A stretch of 37,060 nt of DNA, taken from assembly GCF_002101595.1 (NCBI RefSeq), contig NZ_LQOM01000018.1:1-37060 (forward strand), in the 5' to 3' direction. Positions 9,694 to 18,283 of this stretch are shown here, piece after piece. This stretch comes from Mycobacterium celatum (GTDB taxonomy: Bacteria > Actinomycetota > Actinomycetes > Mycobacteriales > Mycobacteriaceae). Position 1 is the stretch's first letter. Each line of letters starts with the position of its first letter. The position numbers and the translations under genes were made by a program. The notes beneath the pieces are model-generated. The model worked only from the letters and a program-made list of their open reading frames with translations. It did not search any database and was not told the DNA's origin.

Positions 9694-11355
9694 GTGACTG
9701 CGTTGGACCGCGTCGCGGTTGACGAGGAAATCGCCTCGCCACCGCTCACCGCGGTGCTCGACAGCGCCCATATCGGCGACATCGAGGGTGCCCTGGGCCG
9801 AATCAGCATCGGCGACACTGACCGTCCGCGCACGGCCAGGGTGCGGCTGGCAACCATGCTGGCGATCATCGGGCCCGGCTTGATCGTCATGGTCGGCGAC
9901 AACGATGCCGGCGGCGTTGCAACCTACGTGCAGGCCGGACAGAACTACGGGTACAGCCTGCTGTGGGTACTGCTGCTGTTGATCCCGGTGCTGATTGTCA
10001 ACCAGGAGATGGTGGTTCGGCTGGGCGCGGTCACCGGGGTCGGGCATGCTCGGTTGATCAACGAACGGTTCGGCCGCGGCTGGGGCTGGTTCTCCGTCGG
10101 CGACCTCTTCCTGCTGAACTTTTTGACCCTTGTCACCGAGTTCATCGGTGTCACAATGGCGGCCGATTACATCGGGCTGCCCAGACAGGTGGTCGTCCCG
10201 TTCGCCGCGGTTGCACTGATCGCTATCATGACCACCGGCAGCTTTCGGCGCTGGGAACGCGCGATGCTGGTGTTCGTCGCGATCACCCTGCTGCAAATTC
10301 CCATGCTGCTGATGTGCCATCCGGATCCGGCGCGCGCCGCGAAATCCTTGGTCATTCCGGGCGTTTCCGGGGGAGTCACGTCCGACGCAGTGCTGTTGGT
10401 CATCGCCATCGTCGGGACCACCGTCGCACCCTGGCAGCTGTTCTTCCAGCAGTCCAACGTCGTCGACAAGCGGATCACACCGCGTTTCATCGGTTATGAG
10501 CGAGCCGACACCACCCTGGGCGCATTCGTCGTGGTGGTCGGGGCGGCGGCGTTGATGATGACCGGGGACTGGGCCGCGCGCGCCACCAACAGCCGTGGAC
10601 GCTTTGTCGACGCCGGCGCACTCGCTCACCTGCTCGGCCAATACAACACCACCCTCGGCTCGGTGTTCGCGATCGTATTGCTGGACGCCTCCATCGTCGG
10701 GGCGGCCGCCGTTACCCTGGCTACCAGCTACGCGTTCGGGGATGTATTCGGGCACAACCACTCGCTGCATCGCCGCTTCGCCGACGCCAAACCGTTCTAC
10801 CTGTCCTACACCGCGATGGTCGTGGTCGCGGCCGCCATCGTGCTGATCCCGGGCGCGCCGCTGGGGGTGATCACCACCGGCGTACAGGCGTTGGCCGGAC
10901 TGCTGCTGCCCAGCGCGACCGTCTTCTTGCTGCTGTTGTGCAACGATCGGGAGGTCCTGGGGCCGTGGGTCAATCGTCTGTGGCTCAATGTGGTGGCCGG
11001 GCTTATCGTCGCCGTGCTGTTGCTGCTGTCCGGGATCTTGATGACGACCACGGTGTTCCCCGACCTCGACATCATTTCCATCGCGGACGACCTCGCCGTT
11101 GCTCTAGCCTGTTGTGCCGCAGTGGTTTTCGTCGTGGTGCGGTGGTCGGGTCGCCGGTGGCCCAAACCACCAGTACAGTTCTCGCCGCTGTTGACGCGGG
11201 CCGACCGCGCCACCTGGCGGATGCCGCCGCTGACCCTGCTGGAGCCGGTCACGTGGTCGGCGGGCACCCGGTTGGGCATGTTGGCTTTGCGGGGCTATCT
11301 GGTCGTAGGGGCAATCCTGCTGGCGGTCAAAGCCGTCCAGCTCGGTAGCGCCTGA
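9694..11355 (+). CDS. NRAMP-family (SLC11-like) transporter, candidate Mg2+ importer
   Basis: A 553-residue inner-membrane protein with an N-terminal cytosolic stretch of about 50 residues and some 11 transmembrane segments. The family is recognised from GPGLIVMVGDNDAGG and the TM6 block. The metal-site motifs differ from Mn2+/Fe2+ NRAMPs: DPGN in TM1 reads DAGG (residues 71-74) and MPH in TM6 reads APW (245-247). Loss of the Met ligand is the change described for NRAMP-related Mg2+ transporters, so Mg2+ is a reasonable guess. The GTG at 9694 is chosen because it precedes the family-typical N-terminus (LDSAHIGDIEGALG) and overlaps the stop of a 12-codon ORF (9659-9697). It lies 44 bases after the esx gene, so it could be read from M-box 2. 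A GACAC-CCGC-GTGTC hairpin overlaps the stop. Confidence 0.9.
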   Translation: MTALDRVAVDEEIASPPLTAVLDSAHIGDIEGALGRISIGDTDRPRTARVRLATMLAIIGPGLIVMVGDNDAGGVATYVQAGQNYGYSLLWVLLLLIPVLIVNQEMVVRLGAVTGVGHARLINERFGRGWGWFSVGDLFLLNFLTLVTEFIGVTMAADYIGLPRQVVVPFAAVALIAIMTTGSFRRWERAMLVFVAITLLQIPMLLMCHPDPARAAKSLVIPGVSGGVTSDAVLLVIAIVGTTVAPWQLFFQQSNVVDKRITPRFIGYERADTTLGAFVVVVGAAALMMTGDWAARATNSRGRFVDAGALAHLLGQYNTTLGSVFAIVLLDASIVGAAAVTLATSYAFGDVFGHNHSLHRRFADAKPFYLSYTAMVVVAAAIVLIPGAPLGVITTGVQALAGLLLPSATVFLLLLCNDREVLGPWVNRLWLNVVAGLIVAVLLLLSGILMTTTVFPDLDIISIADDLAVALACCAAVVFVVVRWSGRRWPKPPVQFSPLLTRADRATWRMPPLTLLEPVTWSAGTRLGMLALRGYLVVGAILLAVKAVQLGSA

Positions 11356-11622
11356 CACCCGCGTGTCGACACGCTCAGCGATTTCACCGAATTCTGACAG
11401 CCAACTCGCAAACATTTCCCAGGCGATGCGTGAGGCGGATTGCCGCCGGTCCGCCGCCGGTGAATGCCGAGTTCAGAGAGTCCGGCCGGCGGCAGCATCG
11501 GGCCAAACCGAGGCCCCTACACAGCAACTTCGGCGGCCCTGGCGTGACCGCGGCATCGCGGGCGGTGCCACGCGGGTCGGGTTGACGAACGTGGACGCCG
11601 GTGTCACCATTGGCGACTGCAT

Positions 11623-11787
11623 GCACCTCGCTAGGTGAGGCGTCTGCACGGACATAGGCCACTGACCTCGAACGTCGAAAGACGCCCAGGGTCAGGACAG
11701 CTCTTCCCGGCTTAAGGGTTGAGCCCAAGTGGCTTCCGGGGCAACCGGATACGCCGTGTGGTGCCAAAGCTCTGACGAGAGGGGTGC
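11623..11787 (+). promoter_or_regulatory. M-box (Mg2+) riboswitch 3
   Basis: A third M-box with the same core blocks as copies 1 and 2. P1 pairs GCACCTC (11623-11629) with GGGGTGC (11781-11787). The following switching hairpin has a CCGAC/GTCGG inner stem (11793-11797 with 11802-11806) and a GGGG/CCCC outer stem (11781-11784 with 11816-11819). It lies 268 bases after the NRAMP stop; the 11356-11622 stretch has no gene that I can support. It heads the third PE-PPE pair. Confidence 0.95.
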
Positions 11788-11877
11788 CGCGCCCGACTGT
11801 TGTCGGCTGCCTCATCCCCAATGTGCAAACGTGTTGGCACCCGCGTGTGCCCTGGCCGTGAGGAGGTGAGAGCGACA

Positions 11878-11958
11878 TTGAGTCCGAGTGATAGTCCCTA
11901 TCCGAGATCGACGACCGTTTCGCTCGAATCCGACCCCGGCACGGTTTTTACCATCTGA
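11878..11958 (+). CDS. possible leader ORF between M-box 3 and PE
   Basis: A TTG-started ORF of 26 codons (LSPSDSPYPRSTTVS...) with GAGGAGG about 10 bases upstream, equal in length and similar in sequence to the leader ORF after M-box 2. Differences between the two include synonymous and amino acid changes but no frameshift. Function unknown; it may couple translation to riboswitch control. Confidence 0.35.
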   Translation: MSPSDSPYPRSTTVSLESDPGTVFTI

Positions 11959-12080
11959 TTCGGCTTGCGCCGAGTGAGCTGACAAGCGCATCTTGGCTTT
12001 TGCCGATCGTGCGTGGCTTCAGCATGCCTTGATGACGCCCTGCCGGCGCGGGTTCGGTCTGTTCCGTACGGAGGAGCCCG

Positions 12081-12380
12081 ATGACTTTTGTGACCACCCA
12101 ACCCGAGTTGTTGACGGCAGCGGCAGGCGACCTGCGGGCCATTGGCGCTGCGATGTCGGCCCACAATGCTGCCGCGGCCGCTGCGACCACCGCGGTGGTT
12201 CCGGCTGCCGCTGACGAGGTTTCGGCTCTGACGGCTACCCAGTTCGCCGGCCACGCCCAGCTCTACCAAGCCGTCAGCGCCCAGGCGGCGGCGATCCACC
12301 AGATGTTCGTGTCCACCCTCGGTGCAAGCGCCGGGTCATATGCGGCTACCGAGGCTGCCAACGCCGTCGCCGCAAGTTAA
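12081..12380 (+). CDS. PE family protein (module 3)
   Basis: A 99-residue PE-only protein ([11 protein letters not shown]), very like the PE proteins of modules 1 and 2, with the YAATE secretion motif at residue 87. ACGGAGGAG precedes the ATG. The PPE partner starts 14 bases after the stop. M-box 3 and its leader lie upstream, so Mg2+ limitation is the expected inducing condition. Confidence 0.95.
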   Translation: MTFVTTQPELLTAAAGDLRAIGAAMSAHNAAAAAATTAVVPAAADEVSALTATQFAGHAQLYQAVSAQAAAIHQMFVSTLGASAGSYAATEAANAVAAS

Positions 12381-12394
12381 AGGAGGTTATCGCA

Positions 12395-13606
12395 ATGGAT
12401 TTCGGAGCACTGCCACCCGAGATCAACTCCGCTCGCATGTACGCCGGACCCGGTTCGGCGCCGATGCTGGCCGCCGCGTCTGCCTGGGACGGGCTGGCCG
12501 CCGAGCTGCGTTCGACAGCCGCGTCCTATCAGTCCGTGATCGCCGGGCTGACCAGCGAAGGATGGTTGGGGCCGTCGTCGGCGGCGATGGCGGCCGCCAC
12601 CGCGCGGTACGCGACGTGGATGAGCACAACTGCCGAGCAGGCGGAGCAGACCGCCGCGCAGGCCACGGCAGCGGCCGCCGCCCACGCAGCGGCGTTCGCA
12701 ATGACGGTGCCACCGCCGGTGATCGCGGCCAACCGCGCCCAGTTGGCCACGCTCGTCGCAACCAACGTGCTCGGGCAGAACACACCCGCAATCGCGGCCA
12801 CCGAAGCCCAGTACGGCGAGATGTGGGCCCAGGACGCCGCCGCGATGTATGGCTACGCCGCGAACTCGGCCGCCGCGTCGAAAATGACCCCGTTCAGGGC
12901 ACCGCCGAACACCATCAACCCGGGCGGCCTGCTCGCGCAGGAGGCGGCGCCCGCCCAGGCCGCCGGCACCAGCACGCAAAGCCAGCTGTCGCAACTTGTT
13001 TCGGCGATGCCGACGGCGTTGCAGCAGCTCGCCTCGCCCACTTCTTCCGCGTCGTCGGGATCGGGACTCTCGGGCATCCTGGATTCACCGGACACCGGAG
13101 GTCTGGGACCAAACGCCAACATCTGGAACACGATAACGTCGTCCGGCGCTACCAACCCGGCCGTGATCACGTCGATGATGGCGGATATGGCCATGGTCGG
13201 CAGCCTGCAGCAGGCTGGCGCACTTCCTCCGGGCGGCAGCAGCCTGATTCCGGGTCCGGGAATGGGTTCAGTGAGCGCAACGCGCCTTGTCGATGTGATC
13301 ACCGGTGGAGCGGTCGGGTCGCCGGCCACCGCACCCATGTCGGCAGGGATAGGGCAGGCGAGATTGGTTGGTGCCCTCTCGGTTCCGCAGAGCTGGGCCG
13401 CCGCCGCACCGGTGTCGAACTCCACCGTGACACCGTTCCCGGGCGCCGGCTGGACCGCCGCTGCCCCGGACGTGGAGCCGGGCGGTATGCCAGGGATGCC
13501 CGGGATGCCGATGGCGGGTTTGGCGAACGGACGGGGATTCGGCTTCGCGGCTCCGCGGTACGGCTTCAAGCCGACCGTTATGGGCCGGCCGGTGATCGCC
13601 GGATGA
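12395..13606 (+). CDS. PPE-SVP protein (module 3)
   Basis: A 403-residue PPE-SVP protein: PPE domain ([22 protein letters not shown] turn), an Ala-rich middle with [14 protein letters not shown] as in the module 2 PPE, the SVP block [13 protein letters not shown], a GMPGMPGMP repeat, and RYGFKPTVM near the end. AAGGAGG precedes the ATG. It closes the M-box 3 module. The shared WNTI-SSG region with the PPE31-like protein suggests that these modules arose by duplication. Confidence 0.95.
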   Translation: MDFGALPPEINSARMYAGPGSAPMLAAASAWDGLAAELRSTAASYQSVIAGLTSEGWLGPSSAAMAAATARYATWMSTTAEQAEQTAAQATAAAAAHAAAFAMTVPPPVIAANRAQLATLVATNVLGQNTPAIAATEAQYGEMWAQDAAAMYGYAANSAAASKMTPFRAPPNTINPGGLLAQEAAPAQAAGTSTQSQLSQLVSAMPTALQQLASPTSSASSGSGLSGILDSPDTGGLGPNANIWNTITSSGATNPAVITSMMADMAMVGSLQQAGALPPGGSSLIPGPGMGSVSATRLVDVITGGAVGSPATAPMSAGIGQARLVGALSVPQSWAAAAPVSNSTVTPFPGAGWTAAAPDVEPGGMPGMPGMPMAGLANGRGFGFAAPRYGFKPTVMGRPVIAG

Positions 13607-13733
13607 CACCGACAGCTTCGGCCTTCGAGCCAAAATGTTTGCGGAAAGCCGTCTCCTAAGCGTCAAGGAGGGGGTGTACTAAACGAGGCCGGAGTCTGCT
13701 CGCAGGCCAAGCGACGAGTACCGGAGATGAACG

Positions 13734-14027
13734 ATGCAATCGACTGGCATCGCAGCCGCGGTAGCGCTGTCGACCATGGCTCTCGTGAGCGGCGTGCCGC
13801 CCGCACACGCCGATTCACAAGATGACGCCTACCTGAAGGCGCTGGCCGCGGTCGGTATCACCGATTATTCGTCGGACACGCTTGTCACTGCAGGTCATAT
13901 GGTGTGTGCGTACAAAACCGCGGGCGCTGCGCCCTGGCAGACGCAGAACGGCCTGATGGGGTATGGAATCGCGCCGCAAGATCTTGATGCTGTCGCCAAC
14001 GCCGCGGTCAGCGCCTACTGCCCGTGA
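13734..14027 (+). CDS. small secreted DUF732 protein
   Basis: A 97-residue protein with an N-terminal signal peptide (hydrophobic residues 5-22, AHAD cleavage-like site) and a DUF732 domain: DDAYLKALAAVGI, an internal Cys in MVCAYKTAG and a C-terminal YCP, the two Cys probably forming a disulfide. The family is common and poorly understood in mycobacteria. It follows the module 3 PPE by 127 bases on the same strand. In M. tuberculosis the DUF732 gene Rv1810 likewise follows the PE20-PPE31 cluster. Confidence 0.85.
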   Translation: MQSTGIAAAVALSTMALVSGVPPAHADSQDDAYLKALAAVGITDYSSDTLVTAGHMVCAYKTAGAAPWQTQNGLMGYGIAPQDLDAVANAAVSAYCP

Positions 14028-14260
14028 GGGCCGTCATAACCTACGGCCGCGTCGTGGCTGGACTCTTGCTCCGCGGACTCCATTGATCTGCAACGCTTTC
14101 GGCCCATCACATCGCATCGGGCGCGGGCGTGATGCGTTCTTAACATGAGCTTTACGTTCCAGCGCAACGTATTTGGAAACCCTCTCAGCAGATCCTCAGT
14201 CGACGACCAGCGGGACGCCAGCAAGGGCTGCGATGCTTACCTCATCGTTAGGAGACGCGT

Positions 14261-14449
14261 ATGACTACTAAAGCTGGGTCGCGTGCTGCCGACGTGGCCG
14301 GTGCTCTGGCCCGGACCGAGGCCGTCGCGTTGGACTTCGAGCATTCTGCGATGCCCCGTGTGAGTTTGGCGGGCGTGGTGCGCCGCTGCGACGTCGAGGC
14401 ATATCTGCAACGCCGACGTAATCGGCAATGGCGCAACCGCGGATCGTAG
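14261..14449 (+). CDS. possible small protein, unknown
   Basis: A 62-residue ORF (MTTKAGSRAADVAG...) with a good SD (TAGGAGACGCGT) before the ATG and a basic C-terminus rich in Arg. I recognise no domain. There is no signal peptide or membrane segment. It may be a real small gene or a chance ORF in a 790-base space between DUF732 and the next PPE. Confidence 0.35.
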   Translation: MTTKAGSRAADVAGALARTEAVALDFEHSAMPRVSLAGVVRRCDVEAYLQRRRNRQWRNRGS

Positions 14450-14816
14450 GCGACTGACTACCCGAGGTATTTGACAGCGTTGTGCGACAAGCTGTTTGCA
14501 TTGCGTTTGTGCAGTTTGGATTGACGCATACGCGTTGATCCGGGCCGACGCTAATTCGGGTTGAATGCTGCTCGAAGGCAACGTTGTTGGTCACAAAGCC
14601 GGCGCTGTCACCGTGATAGATATTTATCGCGCCGAAACTTCTCGGGAACGTAGCGCAAACAACAAGCGCGCAAAATTGTTGCAGTGGCGCAGTTTTCAAG
14701 GCATCACGGTTGCGGTGCTTGTGGTGAAGATCACTGTCGTAGAACTTGGGGCCGGCACTTGCTGGCCGCGGCCGCGATACAAAGGCGGCTTACGAGGCGA
14801 GTAGAGGTTAGGCAAC
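14450..14816. other. gap upstream of the PPE gene at 14817
   Basis: No gene is convincing here. The GC content looks lower than in the flanking genes (for example around 14600-14690), which fits a promoter region for the PPE-PPE-DUF732 row. There is no M-box in this stretch, so this PPE row is not under the same riboswitch control as modules 1-3. Confidence 0.5.
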
Positions 14817-16121
14817 ATGGATTTTGGGGTGTTACCGCCCGAGATCAACTCGGGCAGAATGTATACGGGTCCGGGCCCGGGTCCGATGCTGGCTGCAGCA
14901 GCGGCTTGGGACGAGCTCGCCAGCGAGTTGGGTTCAACGGCGTCGTCCTATAAGTCGGTGATCGACGGTGTGATCGGCGGGCCGTGGCTGGGCCCGTCGT
15001 CGGCGTCGATGGCCGCTGCGGCGGCGCCATATGTCGCGTGGATGAGCGCGAGCGCGGCGCAGGCCGCGGAGACGGCGAATCAGGCCAGGGCCGCGGCTAC
15101 TGCTTATGAAACTGCCTTCGCCGCAACGGTTCCCCCACCGGTTATCGCTGCCAACCGCGCCCTGCTGATGACCCTGATCGCGACCAATATCCTCGGCCAG
15201 AACACGCCTGCGATCGCGGCCACCGAGGCCCACTACATGGAGATGTGGGCCCAGGATGCCGCCGCAATGTATGCCTATGCAGGCTCATCGGCGAGCGCCT
15301 CGCAGCTGACTCCATTCACCGAGCCGCCCCAGACCACCAGCACCGCCGGGCCGGCTTTGCAGGCGGGTGCGGTTGCTCAAGCCGGCAGCACGGGTGGCTT
15401 GAATGTCGGTACGCAGCTGTCCCAGTTGATCAACTCGCTGCCCACTGCGCTGCAAGGCCTCGCCACGGGCATCACGTCGTCGCCGACGACGGGGTCGACA
15501 AACCTGTTGTCCGGGCTCTCGCTGCCGTCGTTGTTCAACTTGTCGCTGCCATCGGGGCTTTCGACCGACCTGACAAACTGGAACACGATCTGGTCGACTC
15601 TCACCGGGCCGTTCTCCCTTCAGAGTTGGAGCACCATACCCGGCGGGCCCTTCCTGTCGTTCGGGCAGGTGTACTCGTGGGCCCAAAACGGGCAGGGCGC
15701 CGCTGCGTACCTGGCCGGCCCCAAGCCCATCACCGGTGCGCTGGCCCCGCTTGCGGAGTCGGCGAAACCGGTACTGAGCTCCGCGGGATTCGGTGGGGCG
15801 CCCGCATCGGCAGCCATGGGTCGCGCGGCGATGGTGGGAAGTTTGTCGGTGCCCCAGGGCTGGACCGAAGCCGCCCCGGCGATCAGGACGCTGGCCGCAA
15901 CCTTGCCGAGCAGCCTCGCGGCGGCTCCGACTGCCTCGCTCGCCGGCGAGGGCGGGGTGTTCGGTCAGATGGCGTTGTCGAGCCTGGCGGGACGCGCCGT
16001 CGCCGCCGCCGCGACCCGCTCCGGGGGCGGCGCTGTAGCGGCAGGCTCCCTCGGCGGCGTCGTCGCCGAGGCCGATCCGGCCGCAGCCACCATCATCGTG
16101 ATCCCGGCGGTGGAGCAATGA
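14817..16121 (+). CDS. PPE-SVP protein with TIIVIP tail
   Basis: A 434-residue PPE-SVP protein starting [16 protein letters not shown], with the WLGPSS turn, a Leu/Ser-rich middle ([15 protein letters not shown]), the SVP block [16 protein letters not shown] and a C-terminus ending [22 protein letters not shown] precedes the ATG. There is no PE gene directly upstream, so it needs a PE partner from elsewhere. The next PPE starts 40 bases on. Its tail closely matches the PPE at 18284, which suggests duplication. Confidence 0.93.
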   Translation: MDFGVLPPEINSGRMYTGPGPGPMLAAAAAWDELASELGSTASSYKSVIDGVIGGPWLGPSSASMAAAAAPYVAWMSASAAQAAETANQARAAATAYETAFAATVPPPVIAANRALLMTLIATNILGQNTPAIAATEAHYMEMWAQDAAAMYAYAGSSASASQLTPFTEPPQTTSTAGPALQAGAVAQAGSTGGLNVGTQLSQLINSLPTALQGLATGITSSPTTGSTNLLSGLSLPSLFNLSLPSGLSTDLTNWNTIWSTLTGPFSLQSWSTIPGGPFLSFGQVYSWAQNGQGAAAYLAGPKPITGALAPLAESAKPVLSSAGFGGAPASAAMGRAAMVGSLSVPQGWTEAAPAIRTLAATLPSSLAAAPTASLAGEGGVFGQMALSSLAGRAVAAAATRSGGGAVAAGSLGGVVAEADPAAATIIVIPAVEQ

Positions 16122-16161
16122 CAGGGCGCCCGGGCACCCACGACCAGGTGAGGGGATAGCC

Positions 16162-17568
16162 GTGTTCTATGCAGCGTTACCGCCGGAGATCAACTCGGGC
16201 CGCATGTACAGCGGTCCGGGCTCGGAGTCGATGCGGGCCGCGGCAGCCGCGTGGGAAGGGGTTGCCAGCGAACTGCAGTCCGCGGTGTCCTCGTATTCGT
16301 CGGTGATCGACGGCTTGGCGGGTAGCGCTTGGGCCGGCCCGTCATCGGTCAACATGGCGGCCGTGGTCACGCCGTATCTGGCGTGGATGCAGGCCACCGC
16401 AACGCAGGCGGCCGAAGCCGCGACCCAGGCGACCGCGGCCGCAACCGCTTATGAGACGGCCTTCGCCGCCCACGTGCCGCCCGCACAGATCGCCGCCAAC
16501 CGCAGCCAACTCGCGTCGCTGGTGGCGACCAACGTCTTCGGGCAGAACACCGCCGCGATCGCGGCCATCGAGGCCCAATACGGCGAAATGTGGGCCCAAG
16601 ACGCCCTGGCGATGGACACCTATGCCGGCTCGTCTGCGGCCGCCGCGAAGGTGACGCCGTTCACTGCGGCGCCGCAGATCACCAATGCCGTAGGCGTGAG
16701 CGGCCAGGCAGCCGCGGTGGCGCAGGCCGCGAGCACACCGGCCGGCGGCGTGCAGTCGCTTCTGTCCGCGGCCGACCCGCTTACCACGGGCAACCCCCTG
16801 TTGCAGTGGCTGGCAAACCTTTCCACCGACTACACGTCGACCATCAACGGCGCCCTCAACAGCCTCTTCGGGCCGAGCGGGGCATCGACGATCACGGCGA
16901 TGTACAACGCCGTAAAAGTTCCCCTTGGTTTGACCACGCAGTTCAACGACGTTGGGCTGCTGATCAACTTTCCGATGTCGCAGTTCCTCAAGTTCGCCCC
17001 CGCCCCCGCCTATGGCGCGCTGCCGAAGGATGCGTTGGGCGGCGGCCTATTTGGGCCGTGGTGGGGCCGGGGCTCGCTCACCAGCTCGGTGTCGGCAAGC
17101 ATGGGAAATGCCGGCTCGCTGGTCGGAAAGCTGTCGGTGCCGCCGACGTGGGCCACCGCAACCCCCGCCATCAGGACGGTTGCGGCCGCTTTGTCGGCGG
17201 CCGGCCCGGAGACTGTGCCCGCGGCCGCGCTCGCCGAGGGCGGGCTGCTCAGCTCGATGTCGACCGCGGGAATGTTGGGCAGCGCTTTCGGCGCGGGTGG
17301 CCCCACCGCCCTGGCACGTACCGGTGCCCGAAGCCGCCTGACCCGGCTCAAAGATCTCAAAGACAAACACTCGCCGGAGCAACTGAAACGGCTGGTTGCC
17401 CAGATATCGGAGAAGCCCGAAAGCGTGCAGCACCACGCTGTCGATCCCGACGGCCTTGACAGTCTGCTCGAGCAGCTGTCGAAGAAGCCCGGTATTCACG
17501 CAGTGCACCTCTCCGGAGGCACGGCCGACCAGCCCAAAGTGGTGCCTCCTGATGCGCAGTTTGGCTAG
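16162..17568 (+). CDS. PPE-SVP protein with extra C-terminal PEKLKR-type domain
   Basis: A 468-residue PPE-SVP protein with a GTG start ([23 protein letters not shown] turn). After the SVP block ([16 protein letters not shown]) it continues into a charged segment not seen in most PPE-SVP proteins: residues about 402-448, with [18 protein letters not shown] and [10 protein letters not shown]. The PPE at 19519 has the same segment. AGGTGAGGGG lies before the GTG. It follows the TIIVIP-tailed PPE by 40 bases and precedes a DUF732 gene by 49, so these three are probably one operon. Confidence 0.93.
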   Translation: MFYAALPPEINSGRMYSGPGSESMRAAAAAWEGVASELQSAVSSYSSVIDGLAGSAWAGPSSVNMAAVVTPYLAWMQATATQAAEAATQATAAATAYETAFAAHVPPAQIAANRSQLASLVATNVFGQNTAAIAAIEAQYGEMWAQDALAMDTYAGSSAAAAKVTPFTAAPQITNAVGVSGQAAAVAQAASTPAGGVQSLLSAADPLTTGNPLLQWLANLSTDYTSTINGALNSLFGPSGASTITAMYNAVKVPLGLTTQFNDVGLLINFPMSQFLKFAPAPAYGALPKDALGGGLFGPWWGRGSLTSSVSASMGNAGSLVGKLSVPPTWATATPAIRTVAAALSAAGPETVPAAALAEGGLLSSMSTAGMLGSAFGAGGPTALARTGARSRLTRLKDLKDKHSPEQLKRLVAQISEKPESVQHHAVDPDGLDSLLEQLSKKPGIHAVHLSGGTADQPKVVPPDAQFG

Positions 17569-17617
17569 CGGACAACGCAATTGGAGTCCTACGACAACCA
17601 GCATGGAAGGATGAGTT

Positions 17618-17935
17618 ATGCGCAAGCTTGTTGCGGTACTTGGCGTTACTACCGCGATCGGCCTGGCCGCGCCCGCATACGCCGATCCAGGCGACGGCGG
17701 TGACGACGCAGGTTTTCTCTCCGCACTGCAGCAAGTCGGTATCCGCTACCCGAGCCCGGAACGGGCCGTCGCCGCCGGCAAAGCGGTGTGCGGCTGCTTG
17801 AACAACGGCGAATCGGGCCTGGAGTTGGTTCACGACGTGAAAACCCGCAATCCGGGATTCAACATGGAAGATGCAAGCGATTTCGCCATGATCTCAGCGA
17901 GATTCTACTGCCCGCAACAACTCTCGAAGGGCTGA
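17618..17935 (+). CDS. small secreted DUF732 protein, Rv1810-like
   Basis: A 105-residue protein with a clear signal peptide (MRKLVAVLGVTTAIGLAAPA, then YADP) and a DUF732 domain (DAGFLSALQQVGI, CGCLNNG, FYCPQQ). It resembles Rv1810 of M. tuberculosis, which also follows PPE genes. GGAAGGATGAG is the SD region. The CGC pair gives three Cys in total including the C-terminal one. Likely secreted and small; function unknown. Confidence 0.88.
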   Translation: MRKLVAVLGVTTAIGLAAPAYADPGDGGDDAGFLSALQQVGIRYPSPERAVAAGKAVCGCLNNGESGLELVHDVKTRNPGFNMEDASDFAMISARFYCPQQLSKG

Positions 17936-18283
17936 CGTCGCGCATCTACAAGCAGGCATTCGCTGCTGAGGACGGCACCTGTCCGAACGATCCGGCTGTG
18001 GTGGTACCCGTGTGTGCGACTCGACTGATCGGTCAGGTCGGGCAGGTGGCCGCGGCGCCGTCGACACCCTGGCACCGATACCGAGGTGGCCACGGCCGAC
18101 CATCCGATTCACAGGCTTTTCGCAGCATTCTTCTTGGGATTTTCCAGGACCCTCTGCTCGTCGACCCTTCATAATCACCCACAGGGGAGAGCCGCGTGCC
18201 CAACGTTGTCGCTAGGTATGCGGACAACGTGTCGGCCGGTATTGTGGCCGCGATCACGTCCAGGCCAGTGGAGGGACGCCGCG
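17936..18283. other. gap between DUF732 and the next PPE row
   Basis: No gene that I can support. An in-frame ATG at 18086 would extend the next PPE upstream by 66 residues with no PPE-like content, so this stretch is taken as intergenic. No M-box and no clear terminator were seen. Confidence 0.5.

Noticed and set aside
11354..11367. GACAC-CCGC-GTGTC hairpin as a terminator for the NRAMP gene
   Set aside because: The stem is only 5 bp, overlaps the stop codon and has no T-tract, so I do not call it a terminator.
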